Source: Spirochaetota bacterium (GTDB taxonomy: Bacteria; Spirochaetota; Spirochaetia; Treponematales; Rectinemataceae). Taken from it: a stretch of DNA of 62,922 nucleotides. The notes beneath the pieces are model-generated. The model saw nothing but the letters and a program-made list of their open reading frames with translations. It ran no database searches and was not told the DNA's origin. The translations under genes were made by a program, and so were the position numbers. Shown piece after piece: positions 32,014 through 41,349 of this stretch. The stretch lies in NCBI GenBank assembly GCA_029265615.1, contig JAJUIB010000017.1, positions 1-62,922 on the forward strand, given 5' to 3'. Each line of letters starts with the position of its first letter. The first letter of the stretch is position 1.

Positions 32014-33288
32014 TCAGAGTCCCTCAGGATGCGTCTGGCCGCGCGGGCCTGCGTCGTGGGCGGCGATTTCCGCGGCGACAACCTTGGCAAGCCGCTGGAT
32101 GCCAACCTCAATCTGTTCCTTGTTCGCGTAGGAGAAGTTAAGGCGCATGCAGTTGTGCTCGGGCTCGTCGAAGTAGAAGGCGGAACCGACGACGTAGGCG
32201 ACCTTTTCGGCGACCGCCTTGTGGATCATCGCATCGGTGTCGATGTACTTGGGTAGGCTGATCCAGAGGAAGAGGCCGCCCTCGGGCTTCGTCCACGTAA
32301 GGTCGAAGCGCTTGGGCATGTATTTTTCGAGCATTTCGACCATGTAGTTGCGCTTTTCGCGGTAGTTGTCGCAGGTGTGCTTGATGAGGTCGTAGATTTT
32401 GCCGGTCTTGAGGTACTCGGCGAGCCACATCTGGGAGAAGACGTTGGTGCAGAGATCCATAGCCTGCTTCGCGATGACGAGCTTGGCGATGATGTCGGGG
32501 CGCGCCATGATCCAGCCGACCCGCGCGCCGGGGACGAGGATCTTGGAAAAGGTCTTGAGGTTGATGACCGTACCGCGGTTTTCCGCCTGCTGGTCGAGCT
32601 GGTAGATGGAAGGAAGGGTCTCGCCGAGGAAGCGCACCTCGCGGTAGGGGGAATCTTCGACGATGAGGAGGTCGTTTCGGTACGAGAATTCAAGGAGGGC
32701 CTTGCGCTTTTCAAGGCTCCAGCAGATGCCGGTCGGATTCTGGAAATCGGGGATCACATAGATGTACTTGATCCGCTTGCCGTCACGCTTCGCTCGCGCG
32801 TAGCGCTTTTCGAGCTCGACGAGGTCAAAGCCGTCGTTTTCAGGGCTGAAGGGGATGCCGAGCACCCTTCCCTGGTAGGACTGGATGGCCTGAATGGCGC
32901 CGACATAGGTGGGGCTGCCGGCGATGACATAGTCGCCCGGATCGAGGAAGAGCTTGGGCATCATGTCGAGGGCCTGCTGGCTCGCTGAGACGACGAGGAG
33001 GTTGTCCGGTCCGAGTTTGACACCCTGCCGCTCCTCGAATTTGATGAGCTCGGCCTTGAGGTCGAGGTCGCCCTCGGTCGTACCGTATTGGAGCGCCTTT
33101 TTCGGGTTGGTGTCGAAGACGCGGTTTGCTGCCGCACGAAGCTCCTCCACCGGGAAGGTGTCGGGCGCGGGAAGGCCGCCTGCGAAGGAAATGATCTCGG
33201 GCTGCTGAGTGAGTTTGAGCAGCTCCCGAATGACGGACTTCCGCATGTTGTTCGCATTCTTCGAATAGATCGACTCGAGATTGAGCAT
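32014..33288 (-). CDS. PLP-dependent aminotransferase (class I, LysN/MocR-like)
   Basis: A 424-residue fold-type I aminotransferase. Conserved positions: FAGGLPAPDTFP, LQYGTTEGDLDLKAEL, VVSASQQALDM, PDFQNPTGICWS with the cofactor Asn, VEDSPYREVRF, the PLP lysine in KTFSKILVPGARVGW and C-terminal MRLNFSYA with the carboxylate-binding Arg. This subgroup includes 2-aminoadipate, aromatic and branched-chain aminotransferases, so the substrate is open. ATG 33288 is chosen because AAAGGAGTATTCGC precedes it; a 48-codon in-frame extension upstream contains no such signal and includes the promoter. Confidence 0.9.
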   Translation of the reverse strand: MLNLESIYSKNANNMRKSVIRELLKLTQQPEIISFAGGLPAPDTFPVEELRAAANRVFDTNPKKALQYGTTEGDLDLKAELIKFEERQGVKLGPDNLLVVSASQQALDMMPKLFLDPGDYVIAGSPTYVGAIQAIQSYQGRVLGIPFSPENDGFDLVELEKRYARAKRDGKRIKYIYVIPDFQNPTGICWSLEKRKALLEFSYRNDLLIVEDSPYREVRFLGETLPSIYQLDQQAENRGTVINLKTFSKILVPGARVGWIMARPDIIAKLVIAKQAMDLCTNVFSQMWLAEYLKTGKIYDLIKHTCDNYREKRNYMVEMLEKYMPKRFDLTWTKPEGGLFLWISLPKYIDTDAMIHKAVAEKVAYVVGSAFYFDEPEHNCMRLNFSYANKEQIEVGIQRLAKVVAAEIAAHDAGPRGQTHPEGL

Positions 33289-33424
33289 GCGAATACTCCT
33301 TTGTCCTGCGCCGGCCTTCCGAAGGGAGCCTGGTTCCGAGATGTACCCTCGGTGGTTCATGCGGCGCGCTTTCGATCGATGGTACACCGGCGGCACGATT
33401 CCGTAAAGGGGAAATTGCAGACAC

Positions 33425-33453
33425 AGTATCATTATTTAATCATCGTGTTTTAA
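33425..33453 (-). promoter_or_regulatory. Possible promoter of the aminotransferase gene
   Basis: On the minus strand TTAAAA (33448-33453) is 17 bases from GATACT (33425-33430), within an AT-rich patch that is unusual for this window. Confidence 0.45.
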
Positions 33454-33599
33454 TTTTTGAAATAAAGGCGCGCTGCCCTTGCGGTGCACTGCGCCCTGGC
33501 TCTTTCGAGCTACACCCTTCGTGATCCGAGCGTGCGGGTGTACGTTACCCGTAGCGTGGGCGTTCAGGCTTTGCCCACGTTTTGCGCTTGCGCGCGCGA
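33454..33599 (+). other. Intergenic stretch with an orphan terminator-like hairpin
   Basis: The gap 33289-33664 has no protein gene. Besides the two outward promoters it holds CGTGGGC/GCCCACG (33555-33579) followed by TTTT on the plus strand, although no plus-strand gene lies upstream. CGGGT/ACCCG pairing is also possible nearby (33535-33551). A small plus-strand RNA ending here is possible; I could not match it to a known RNA family. Confidence 0.35.
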
Positions 33600-33629
33600 T
33601 TGACCGGCCTGTGTTTTTGCCGCTACAGT
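33600..33629 (+). promoter_or_regulatory. Promoter of ychF
   Basis: TTGACC and TACAGT are separated by 18 bases, ending 36 bases before the ychF ATG. Confidence 0.6.
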
Positions 33630-33664
33630 GAAACGGTCCGGAAAAACATACGCGCGAGGTTCCC

Positions 33665-34774
33665 ATGCCCCTCAACTGCGGCATTGTCGGTCTGCCGAAC
33701 GTCGGCAAGTCCACCATTTTTTCCGCGCTCACCAGCGTCAAGGCCGAAGCGGCCAACTATCCCTTTTGTACGATCGATCCGAATGTTGGCATCGTGCCCC
33801 TCCCTGACGCTCGTCTTGCGCGGCTTTCCGCCATGTTCCGACCCAAAAAGACCATCCCTGCGGTGGTCGAGTTCATCGACATAGCCGGCCTCGTCAAGGG
33901 CGCGTCGAAGGGCGAAGGACGGGGCAATCAGTTCCTGTCTCATATCCGCGAGGTGGGCATGATCGCCCATGTCGTCCGCTGCTTCGATGACCCCGACGTC
34001 ATTCACGTTGCGAACCGCGTCGATCCCGCCGACGACATCGAGGTGATCCACACCGAGCTTGCGCTTGCCGATCTTGAGACGGTGGACAAGCGGCTTGAAA
34101 AGCTTCAGAAGCAACTCAAGGTGCAGGACCCCCTCATCAAAAAGGAGACGGAGCGCGAACTTTCCGCTCTCGCGAAGATCCGCCCCGCCCTCGAAGAGGG
34201 CCGTGCCGCGCGCACAGTTGCCCTCGAGCCGGATGAGGCGGAGGCCGTTAAGAAATCCTTTCTCATCACCATGAAAAAGGAGCTCTTGGTCTGTAACACC
34301 GATGAGGCGGGGATCAAAGCGGGCAATGCCCACATCGAGGCGGTGCGGAGAGCCGCGGCCGCGGAGGGCTCAGAGGCGGTGGTCATCTGCGGCAAATTCG
34401 AGGCCGAGCTCGCCGATCTTTCGAGCGATGAGGAGCGGGCCGAATTCCTTGCTGAGCTCGGGCTCGCCGAGTCGGGGCTTGCGACGCTCGCGCACGCCGC
34501 CTATCGCATTCTTGGTCTCCGCACCTTTTTCACCGCGGGCGAGGACGAGTGTCGCGCCTGGACGATCCGTGCAGGAGACAAGGCGCCCCAGGCCGCCGGC
34601 GTCATCCACAGCGATTTCGAAAAGGGCTTTATCAAGGCGGAGGTCTACCACGTGGAGGACCTCTTCGCCCTCGGTTCCGAAAAGGCCATCCGCGAGGCGG
34701 GAAAGCTGCGCCAAGAGGGCCGCGAGTATGTGGTCGCCGACGGCGATGTCATGTTCTTTAAATTCAACGTGTAA
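33665..34774 (+). CDS. ychF: Redox-regulated ATPase YchF (Obg family)
   Basis: A 369-residue cytoplasmic P-loop NTPase that associates with ribosomes; unlike other Obg-like proteins it prefers ATP. G1 is GLPNVGKSTIFSAL, G3 DIAGLVKGASKGEGRGNQFL, and the G4 position reads VCNTDE rather than NKxD, the known reason for altered nucleotide choice. A helical coiled-coil insertion (ELALADLETVDKRLEKLQKQL) and the C-terminal TGS-like domain (CRAWTIRAGDKAPQAAGVIHSDFEKGFIKAEVY) complete it. The length is typical. It is a single-gene unit with its own promoter. Confidence 0.96.
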   Translation: MPLNCGIVGLPNVGKSTIFSALTSVKAEAANYPFCTIDPNVGIVPLPDARLARLSAMFRPKKTIPAVVEFIDIAGLVKGASKGEGRGNQFLSHIREVGMIAHVVRCFDDPDVIHVANRVDPADDIEVIHTELALADLETVDKRLEKLQKQLKVQDPLIKKETERELSALAKIRPALEEGRAARTVALEPDEAEAVKKSFLITMKKELLVCNTDEAGIKAGNAHIEAVRRAAAAEGSEAVVICGKFEAELADLSSDEERAEFLAELGLAESGLATLAHAAYRILGLRTFFTAGEDECRAWTIRAGDKAPQAAGVIHSDFEKGFIKAEVYHVEDLFALGSEKAIREAGKLRQEGREYVVADGDVMFFKFNV

Positions 34775-34901
34775 GGCCGTAAGGCGGCCGTGCCTCTGCT
34801 CAAGGCGCGCGGCGATGCGGTTGTAAGGGGCGGCATGGTGTAACCCCGCCATGGCTGGGCCGCCCTTGCTGCACCTCGTTGGTTTGTGCTTAACGGATTT
34901 T

Positions 34902-34945
34902 AAGCATAAACCCCTTGCCGCCCCTTAGCAGGCGGCGTTATGCTT
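34902..34945. repeat. Inverted repeat upstream of uvrA
   Basis: AAGCATAA and TTATGCTT form perfect 8-base arms around a 28-base centre that itself contains GCCGCC/GGCGGC pairing. It lies 60 bases before the uvrA start in a gap of about 230 bases. It could be a hairpin in the leader or an operator; no LexA-type box of a known kind was seen. Confidence 0.55.
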
Positions 34946-35005
34946 CCCCCGCTATGGCCAAGCGCATCATTACGGGCGCGGTGGGCGCCCGCCGAGGATA
35001 GTCCG

Positions 35006-37834
35006 ATGGATAAACTCATCATCAAGGGCGCGCGCGAGCACAATCTTAAGAACATCGATCTTGAGCTTCCCCGCGACACGCTCATCGTAATATCGGGCCT
35101 TTCCGGATCGGGGAAGAGCTCGCTTGCCTTCGACACGATTTTCGCCGAGGGGCAAAGGCGGTATGTGGAATCCCTATCCGCCTATGCGCGTCAGTTCCTC
35201 GGGCGGATGGACAAGCCCGATGTCGACTACATCGAGGGGCTTTCGCCCGCCATCTCCATCGAGCAGAAAACCACGCATCGGAACCCGCGATCCACGGTGG
35301 GCACGGTGACGGAGATCTACGATTATTACCGCCTCCTCTATGCGCGCATCGGTGTGCCGCACTGCCCCCGTTGCGGCCGCGTCATCAAGGAGCAGTCGGT
35401 CGATCAGATACTCGATACGATACTGTCCTGGCCCTCGGGCACAAGGCTCCAGGTGCTTGCGCCGGTGGTGCGCGCACAGAAAGGCGAGCACAAGAAGATA
35501 CTCGAGGATGCGTCCCGTCAGGGCTTTACGCGTGCACGTGTCGACGGCGAGATGCGCGCGCTCGACGAGGACATACGGCTCGAAAAGCAGAAAAAGCATT
35601 CGATCGAGGTGGTGGTCGACCGGCTCAAGCTTGCCGATGACGCACGTAAACGCCTTTCCGAGGCGGTGGAGACCGCGCTCGAGGTGGGGGACGGCGCTGC
35701 GCTCGTTCTCCGCGGCGAGGGCGAGGAGCTCAAAGAGGAGCTTTTCAGCCAGAAGGGTGCCTGCCCCGAGTGCGGCATATCGCTTCCGGAAATGGAGCCG
35801 CGGCTGTTTTCCTTCAACGCCCCCCAGGGCGCCTGCCCGGTATGTTCGGGCCTCGGGCTTAAGCTCGAGTTCGATCCCGACCTCATCATTCCCGACCGCT
35901 CGCTCTCGTTCGAAGAGGGGGGCTGCGTGCCCTATAACCCCGAAGCCGCCTGGCATCGAAGCCGCTTTGAGGCGCTCGCGGCGCACTTCAAGTTCAAGCT
36001 CACGACGCCCTTTGAGGATCTGCCTGAGGAGGTTATGAGTGCCATCCTCTACGGTACCGATGAGCCGGTCCGCGTGAAGTACGAGAACCGCGAAGGCACG
36101 GGGCGCTTCGAGTACGAATCGCGGTTCCCCGGTATTCTCGCCGACTTGAAGCGGCGCTACCTCGAGACGCAGTCCGAGGGGATAAAACAGTGGCTCGAGC
36201 GCTTTATGACGGAACGGGCCTGCGAGGCTTGCGGCGGGAAGCGGCTCAGGCCCGAAGCCCTCGCGGTGACGGTGGGTGGCGTCAGCATCCATGAGCTTTC
36301 CTCCATGTCGGTGGAGGACAGCCTCGCTTTTTTCTCGCGCTTGTCGCTTTCCAAGACCGAGGCGGAAATCGCAAAGCAGATACTCAAGGAGATTACGGCG
36401 CGGCTTAGCTTCATGAAAAACGTCGGCCTCGACTACCTATCGCTCGAGCGCAAGGCGGCGACGCTTTCGGGCGGCGAGGCCCAGCGGATCAGGCTCGCGA
36501 CGCAGATCGGGAGCTCCCTCGTCGGCGTCCTCTATATCCTCGACGAGCCCTCGATCGGCCTCCACCAGCGTGACAATCAGCGCCTCATCGATACGCTCGT
36601 GTACCTGCGCGATATCGGCAACACCCTCGTCGTCGTCGAGCACGACGAGCAAACGCTGCGCACCGCCGACTACATCGTCGACCTTGGCCCCGGGGCGGGC
36701 GTCCACGGCGGCAAGGTCGTGGCCCAGGGCTCCCCCCAAGAAGTGATGCGAAACAAAAAGAGCCTCACGGGGCAGTTCCTCGCGGGCACGCTCAAGATCG
36801 ATGTGCCTGCGGAACGCCGTGCGGGCAACGGGCATCGCATAACCATACGGGGCTGTAGGGAGCACAACCTCAAGAACATCGACGTCTCGATACCGCTTGG
36901 CACCTTTACCTGCATCACGGGCGTCTCTGGTTCCGGAAAGAGCACACTTCTCACCGATCTTCTGTATCCCGTCATCGAGAACCGCGTCATGGGAACCTCG
37001 TGGCGGGAGGGCGACTACGACTCCATCGAGGGGCTCGAGGCCATAGACAAGATTATCAACATCGATCAGAGCCCCATTGGACGGACGCCTCGCTCAAATC
37101 CTGCGACCTACGTCGGCGTCTTTACCGCGATCCGCGACCTCTTCGCGAGTCTGCCTGAGTCGAAAAAGCGCGGTTGGAAGCCGGGGCGCTTCAGTTTCAA
37201 CGTGCGGGGCGGCAGGTGCGAGGAATGCCAAGGTGATGGCACGAAAAAGATTGAGATGAACTTTCTTCCGGACGTCTACATCACCTGCGAGGTCTGCCAC
37301 GGCCGGCGCTTTAATGCCGACACGCTCGACGTGCGCTACAAGGGTAAGAACATCGCCGAGGTGCTCGATATGACGATCGAGGAGGCGGCGGGCTTCTTCG
37401 AACGCGTGCCCCAGATCGCGCATCGTATGAACACCCTTCTTTCGGTCGGCCTTGGCTACATCAAACTCGGCCAATCGGCGCTCACTCTTTCAGGCGGCGA
37501 GGCTCAGCGCGTCAAGCTCGCCTTTGAGCTTGCGCGGCGCAGCACGGGTCGGACGCTCTATTTCATGGACGAGCCGACGACGGGGCTCCACTTCGCCGAT
37601 GTGAAGCAGCTCATGGAGGTGATCCAGCGCCTCGTCGATGCGGGAAACACGGTCGTGATGATCGAACACAACCTCGATGTGATCAAGCAGGCCGATTGGA
37701 TCGTCGACCTCGGGCCGGAGGGTGGGGCAAGGGGCGGCCAAATCGTCGCGCAGGGAACGCCCGAGGCGATCGCGGCTTCGAAGGCTTCGCACACGGGGCG
37801 CTACCTCAAGGAGGTCCTGGCGGTTCAGGGCTGA
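35006..37834 (+). CDS. uvrA: Excinuclease ABC subunit A
   Basis: DNA damage-recognition ATPase of nucleotide excision repair, 942 residues. Two ABC ATPase modules are visible: Walker [23 protein letters not shown] and later [10 protein letters not shown]; signatures [17 protein letters not shown] and [18 protein letters not shown]; Walker [16 protein letters not shown] and [15 protein letters not shown]. Zinc modules have CPRC...[17 protein letters not shown] and [39 protein letters not shown] is the UvrB-contact region. The start at 35006 begins [16 protein letters not shown], as in other UvrA proteins, preceded by AGGATAG. Confidence 0.97.
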   Translation: MDKLIIKGAREHNLKNIDLELPRDTLIVISGLSGSGKSSLAFDTIFAEGQRRYVESLSAYARQFLGRMDKPDVDYIEGLSPAISIEQKTTHRNPRSTVGTVTEIYDYYRLLYARIGVPHCPRCGRVIKEQSVDQILDTILSWPSGTRLQVLAPVVRAQKGEHKKILEDASRQGFTRARVDGEMRALDEDIRLEKQKKHSIEVVVDRLKLADDARKRLSEAVETALEVGDGAALVLRGEGEELKEELFSQKGACPECGISLPEMEPRLFSFNAPQGACPVCSGLGLKLEFDPDLIIPDRSLSFEEGGCVPYNPEAAWHRSRFEALAAHFKFKLTTPFEDLPEEVMSAILYGTDEPVRVKYENREGTGRFEYESRFPGILADLKRRYLETQSEGIKQWLERFMTERACEACGGKRLRPEALAVTVGGVSIHELSSMSVEDSLAFFSRLSLSKTEAEIAKQILKEITARLSFMKNVGLDYLSLERKAATLSGGEAQRIRLATQIGSSLVGVLYILDEPSIGLHQRDNQRLIDTLVYLRDIGNTLVVVEHDEQTLRTADYIVDLGPGAGVHGGKVVAQGSPQEVMRNKKSLTGQFLAGTLKIDVPAERRAGNGHRITIRGCREHNLKNIDVSIPLGTFTCITGVSGSGKSTLLTDLLYPVIENRVMGTSWREGDYDSIEGLEAIDKIINIDQSPIGRTPRSNPATYVGVFTAIRDLFASLPESKKRGWKPGRFSFNVRGGRCEECQGDGTKKIEMNFLPDVYITCEVCHGRRFNADTLDVRYKGKNIAEVLDMTIEEAAGFFERVPQIAHRMNTLLSVGLGYIKLGQSALTLSGGEAQRVKLAFELARRSTGRTLYFMDEPTTGLHFADVKQLMEVIQRLVDAGNTVVMIEHNLDVIKQADWIVDLGPEGGARGGQIVAQGTPEAIAASKASHTGRYLKEVLAVQG

Positions 37835-37868
37835 TCGCGCGGATTCTCTGTGGCGGCACCTCGCGCGC

Positions 37869-37897
37869 TTTACCTCGTGCGCGACCCGCGGTATGAT
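37869..37897 (+). promoter_or_regulatory. Promoter of the LptD-like gene
   Basis: TTTACC and TATGAT are separated by 17 bases. The predicted transcription start (near 37904) is almost at the GTG start codon at 37906. Confidence 0.6.
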
Positions 37898-37905
37898 GCC
37901 CCATC

Positions 37906-40900
37906 GTGCGCTGTTCCTCCCGTCGCCTCGCGCTCCTTGTGCTCGCCCTTGCTTTTACTCAGGCTGTGCCGCTGTCTGCCGATGACGATGCGGCCGCAAG
38001 CCCCTCCCCGGGTGAGCTTTCGCGCGCGACGCTTGCGCTCGACATCGCTACCGCCTCGTTTTACGAGCTCGTTGCGTGGTGCGAGTCGCTCGGCCTTCCG
38101 ACCTCAGGCGGGATCGCTGAGCTCAGGGCGCGTCTCTACGAGCGCTATCGTATCGAAGCTCCGCCTGAGGTGAAGGGATCGGGTAGAACTGTCACGATCG
38201 AACACGCCGCGGCGGCTGAATCCTTCAGGCTTGAGGAGGTGCCCGGTTCCCTGGTTCGGCTCTCTGGCGGTGTCATTCTCACCGTGCGGGAGGAGGGTAG
38301 ATCCGAGCTACACCGCCTTGAAGCGGGCGAGGTGCTCTACGACCGCGAGCGCAACGCGCTCTCTGCCAAAGGCGGGGTCAGGTACCGACGGGAAGGGCCC
38401 TTGGGCCGCGAGGAGTTTTTCGGCGAGACCCTCGCGGTCGACCTCGACGACTGGTCCGGCGTCTTCCTTGACGGGAAGCTTCGGCGGCTGGGCGAAGGCG
38501 CAAAGGAGGGCGAACGGGGATTCGCCTTTACCGCCGAAACAATCGAAAAGCGCTCGAAGGATCTGGTGCTGCTTGAGCGCGCGGTGCTGAGCGCCTGCGA
38601 TGCGGATGCGCCCCACTATGCGGTGCGGGCCAAACGGGTCTGGCTCCTTGGCCCGGGCGAGTGGGCGATCGCGGATGCCGTCCTATCCGTCGGCGAGGTG
38701 CCGCTCCTCTGGCTCCCCTTCTTTTATTATCCCGGCGACGAACTCGTTTTTCATCCCGTCTTGGGCTACCGGAGCCGCGAGGGGCGCTTTGTCCAGACCA
38801 CCACCTATTTAGTCGGAAGAAAGCCTGCAAAGACCCAGACCGGCATTTTCGGGATGGCGAATTCGTCGCGGGGTAAGGCCGAACTCCGCGGCCTCTTTCT
38901 CCACCCGACGGGGGAGGCGGCGAGCGCCGATGCAAAGGACGCGCCGACCCTCAAATTGCTTGCCGACGTCTATTCGGGGCTCGGCGCTTTCATCGGCCTC
39001 GATGGACAGTTTGGTGCCGCGCCGCCCTTCGAACGACTTCAGTTTTCCGCAGGGCTCGGCGTCTCGCGTACGCTCTACCTCGTCGGCTCGTTTTATACGC
39101 CTTATGCAGAGGCAAGCGACTGGGAGAGCGCATGGAATGCTTCGCGCTTTCTTTCGCTCGAGCTCCCCTTGCGCTACGGCCTCGACCTCCAGACCTCGGT
39201 GCGCCTAGGCGGAATCCAGGCAAACCTCGCCCTGCCGCTCTATTCCGACCCCTTTTTCGAGCAGGATTTCCGCTATCGAAGCGAGGACATGGAATGGCTC
39301 CGCTTTGCCTCTTCTTCGACCGATACGACCGCTTCATCGACGACTTCGAGTTACCAGCCCTCGAAGCGCTCAAGCTATGCGCAGCGGCTCGACGTTTCGG
39401 GTAGCATCAAGCTCCCCGAGCTGTTTTCTCCCTGGCTTTCCCAGGTGAGCCTGTCTCGTTTTTCGTCCGCGGTGTCGTGGCTGTCGAAGGCGGCAACGCC
39501 CTCGCCCGGAGTCTACGATCCATCCCGCGAGTTTTTCTATCCTGACCTTGTACGGCCCTTCGATCTTGCTCTTTCGCTCAAAGGAAGCCTCATCCCGACC
39601 GGCAAGAAGGCCTCCGCCTCAGCGGATAAGGATGCGGATGGGGGCGCTACGTCGGGCCTTGCGGATGCGCTGAGCCCGAAGGCAGCGCGCGCGCCTTGGG
39701 CGAGCACGCCCTGGCAGGACGAAGCCGCGCCCCCTGTGCGTGAAAGGAGCGCAGACTCGGCCGACGCACCTAATGCGTTGAGCGAAGCTCCACGCGTGCC
39801 GCCGCGTGTCGGCGACCAAGAGGCGGCGCAAAACCGCAGGCCCTTCGATCTTCAGCTTGAGTGGAATCTCTCGCCTGCAGCCTTTCTGGAGGAGCGCTTT
39901 CTCTCGGAAATCTGGACTTCCTCCGCGGCCATCGATTTTGCGCGCATGTACCGCCTTTTGTCCTACAGGCTTTCGGGTGGGCTCTCGCTCTCGGCCAAGG
40001 TCTACGAGGAGCTCCTCTCCGCCTCGTTGGCGCTTGCCTGGACCTCGCAGGAACAGTGGAGGGAGGCCGGATCCTTGCCGCTCGCGGAGACAAGGACAAA
40101 AGCCTATGCGCTGTCGGACGCACAGTACCGTCAGGAGAAGTTGAGCGCGGGGCTTAAGCTTTCTACCCATCCTTTCGCCGACTCCTGGCTCTGGGGCCAG
40201 AGCAGTCTGGGCTACACGCTCGAGCTACCGCTTTACTCGCTCGTTTTTGCGGACATGGGGACAGACGGCCCAAGCTACACGACGAGCTACGCATCCTGGA
40301 GCGCGAATGGCGTGTCGAGCCACACGGCCTTTCTGACGCTTGCACTCAGGACGGGCGGTACGACGCAGAGCCTCGGTTTATCGATGAGTCTGCCGCCGAC
40401 CACAGAAGCCTACGCCGCGACGCTCGCCCTTGCGGCGGGGGAGGGGAGCGCTAAGGCGAGCCTGGGGCTCAAGGGTCGCATATACCGACCCGCTCTAGGA
40501 GGCTCGTTTTCCTTTGACCCCCTCGCTGCGACCCTGGCTGCGGAGGCGACGCCCGGCCTCAAGCTCAGCGACAGTCTTTCCTACGACATTGCGACGGGTG
40601 ACGTTCTTGCCAACAGCGCGACGCTTTCGCTCGGGCCGCTTTCCGCGACCCTCCTTGCCAAGCGGAGCAAGGCCTACAAGCTCAATCCTGCCTCGGGCTG
40701 GATCAGTACGGATGTAGAGCTCTTCCGCGCCACCGAACTCACGATGAACCTCAAGGCTGATTGGAAAAGCCCCGTGGCGGGCCCCGCGGCCTTGGACTGC
40801 GCTTTCAATGCAGTGTATGCGCAGAACCTGCTCCGCTTTTCGGAATCCTCCTTGAGCCTCAGCCTTTCCATGAGTCTCAAGGTGAACAAGTTTCTCGATA

Positions 40901-41283
40901 TCAGCTTTTCAAGCCTTTCGCAGAACTCCGCCGTCTGGCGCTACTGGCCCTGGGCCTTTCCCGCCGCGGCAGAGCTTCCGGGCGGCGCTACGCAATGGTA
41001 CAAAGACCCCGTCACGGATCTTGTCGAATCATTTTCACTGTGGGATCCTCAGGCGCGGAAGCGGAGCCTTTTCAAGCTGAAAAGCCTCTCGCTCAAGGCG
41101 ACCCATGATCTTCATGACTGGGATCTTTCCCTCGAACTCTCCGCCTCACCGACGCTTGATACATCGAAGAATCCCTACACCTACGTTCTCGAGCCGAAAT
41201 TTTCGATTCTCCTCGCCTGGCGGGATGTTCCGGAGATAAAAACCACGGTGAAACGCGATGCGACGAACGGTCTCAGCTATTGA
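37906..41283 (+). CDS. lptD: LptD/OstA-like outer-membrane assembly protein
   Basis: A 1125-residue outer-membrane protein. A signal peptide (RLALLVLALAFTQAVPLSA) is followed by a SAP-like helix pair (FYELVAWCESLGLPTSGGIAELRARLYERY, residues about 50-80). Then comes an OstA/LptA-type beta-jellyroll (LSGGVILTVRE, GEVLYDRERNALSAKGGVRYRR, AVDLDDWSGVFLDGK), the junction LPFFYYPGDELVFHPVLGYRSREGRFVQTTTYL and a large C-terminal beta-barrel. In Gram-negatives LptD inserts LPS; treponemes lack classic LPS yet keep LptD-like proteins, so the cargo is unknown. The GTG start has no ribosome binding site. An Asp/Ser/Pro-rich insertion occurs around residues 565-640. Confidence 0.88.
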   Translation: MRCSSRRLALLVLALAFTQAVPLSADDDAAASPSPGELSRATLALDIATASFYELVAWCESLGLPTSGGIAELRARLYERYRIEAPPEVKGSGRTVTIEHAAAAESFRLEEVPGSLVRLSGGVILTVREEGRSELHRLEAGEVLYDRERNALSAKGGVRYRREGPLGREEFFGETLAVDLDDWSGVFLDGKLRRLGEGAKEGERGFAFTAETIEKRSKDLVLLERAVLSACDADAPHYAVRAKRVWLLGPGEWAIADAVLSVGEVPLLWLPFFYYPGDELVFHPVLGYRSREGRFVQTTTYLVGRKPAKTQTGIFGMANSSRGKAELRGLFLHPTGEAASADAKDAPTLKLLADVYSGLGAFIGLDGQFGAAPPFERLQFSAGLGVSRTLYLVGSFYTPYAEASDWESAWNASRFLSLELPLRYGLDLQTSVRLGGIQANLALPLYSDPFFEQDFRYRSEDMEWLRFASSSTDTTASSTTSSYQPSKRSSYAQRLDVSGSIKLPELFSPWLSQVSLSRFSSAVSWLSKAATPSPGVYDPSREFFYPDLVRPFDLALSLKGSLIPTGKKASASADKDADGGATSGLADALSPKAARAPWASTPWQDEAAPPVRERSADSADAPNALSEAPRVPPRVGDQEAAQNRRPFDLQLEWNLSPAAFLEERFLSEIWTSSAAIDFARMYRLLSYRLSGGLSLSAKVYEELLSASLALAWTSQEQWREAGSLPLAETRTKAYALSDAQYRQEKLSAGLKLSTHPFADSWLWGQSSLGYTLELPLYSLVFADMGTDGPSYTTSYASWSANGVSSHTAFLTLALRTGGTTQSLGLSMSLPPTTEAYAATLALAAGEGSAKASLGLKGRIYRPALGGSFSFDPLAATLAAEATPGLKLSDSLSYDIATGDVLANSATLSLGPLSATLLAKRSKAYKLNPASGWISTDVELFRATELTMNLKADWKSPVAGPAALDCAFNAVYAQNLLRFSESSLSLSLSMSLKVNKFLDISFSSLSQNSAVWRYWPWAFPAAAELPGGATQWYKDPVTDLVESFSLWDPQARKRSLFKLKSLSLKATHDLHDWDLSLELSASPTLDTSKNPYTYVLEPKFSILLAWRDVPEIKTTVKRDATNGLSY

Positions 41284-41303
41284 AACGCCGGATGATGCGC
41301 GTG

Positions 41304-41332
41304 TTGATTTTTTCCCGACGGGCCGATAGAGT
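41304..41332 (+). promoter_or_regulatory. Promoter of the phoH-pgpH-ybeY-corC operon
   Basis: TTGATT and TAGAGT are separated by 17 bases, 18 bases ahead of the phoH start codon. Confidence 0.6.
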
Positions 41333-41349
41333 AAGCCGAAGAGGACTTC

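Noticed and set aside
35174-36292. Long open frame opposite uvrA
   Set aside because: Antisense shadow of the first UvrA ATPase module; no start signal or family match.
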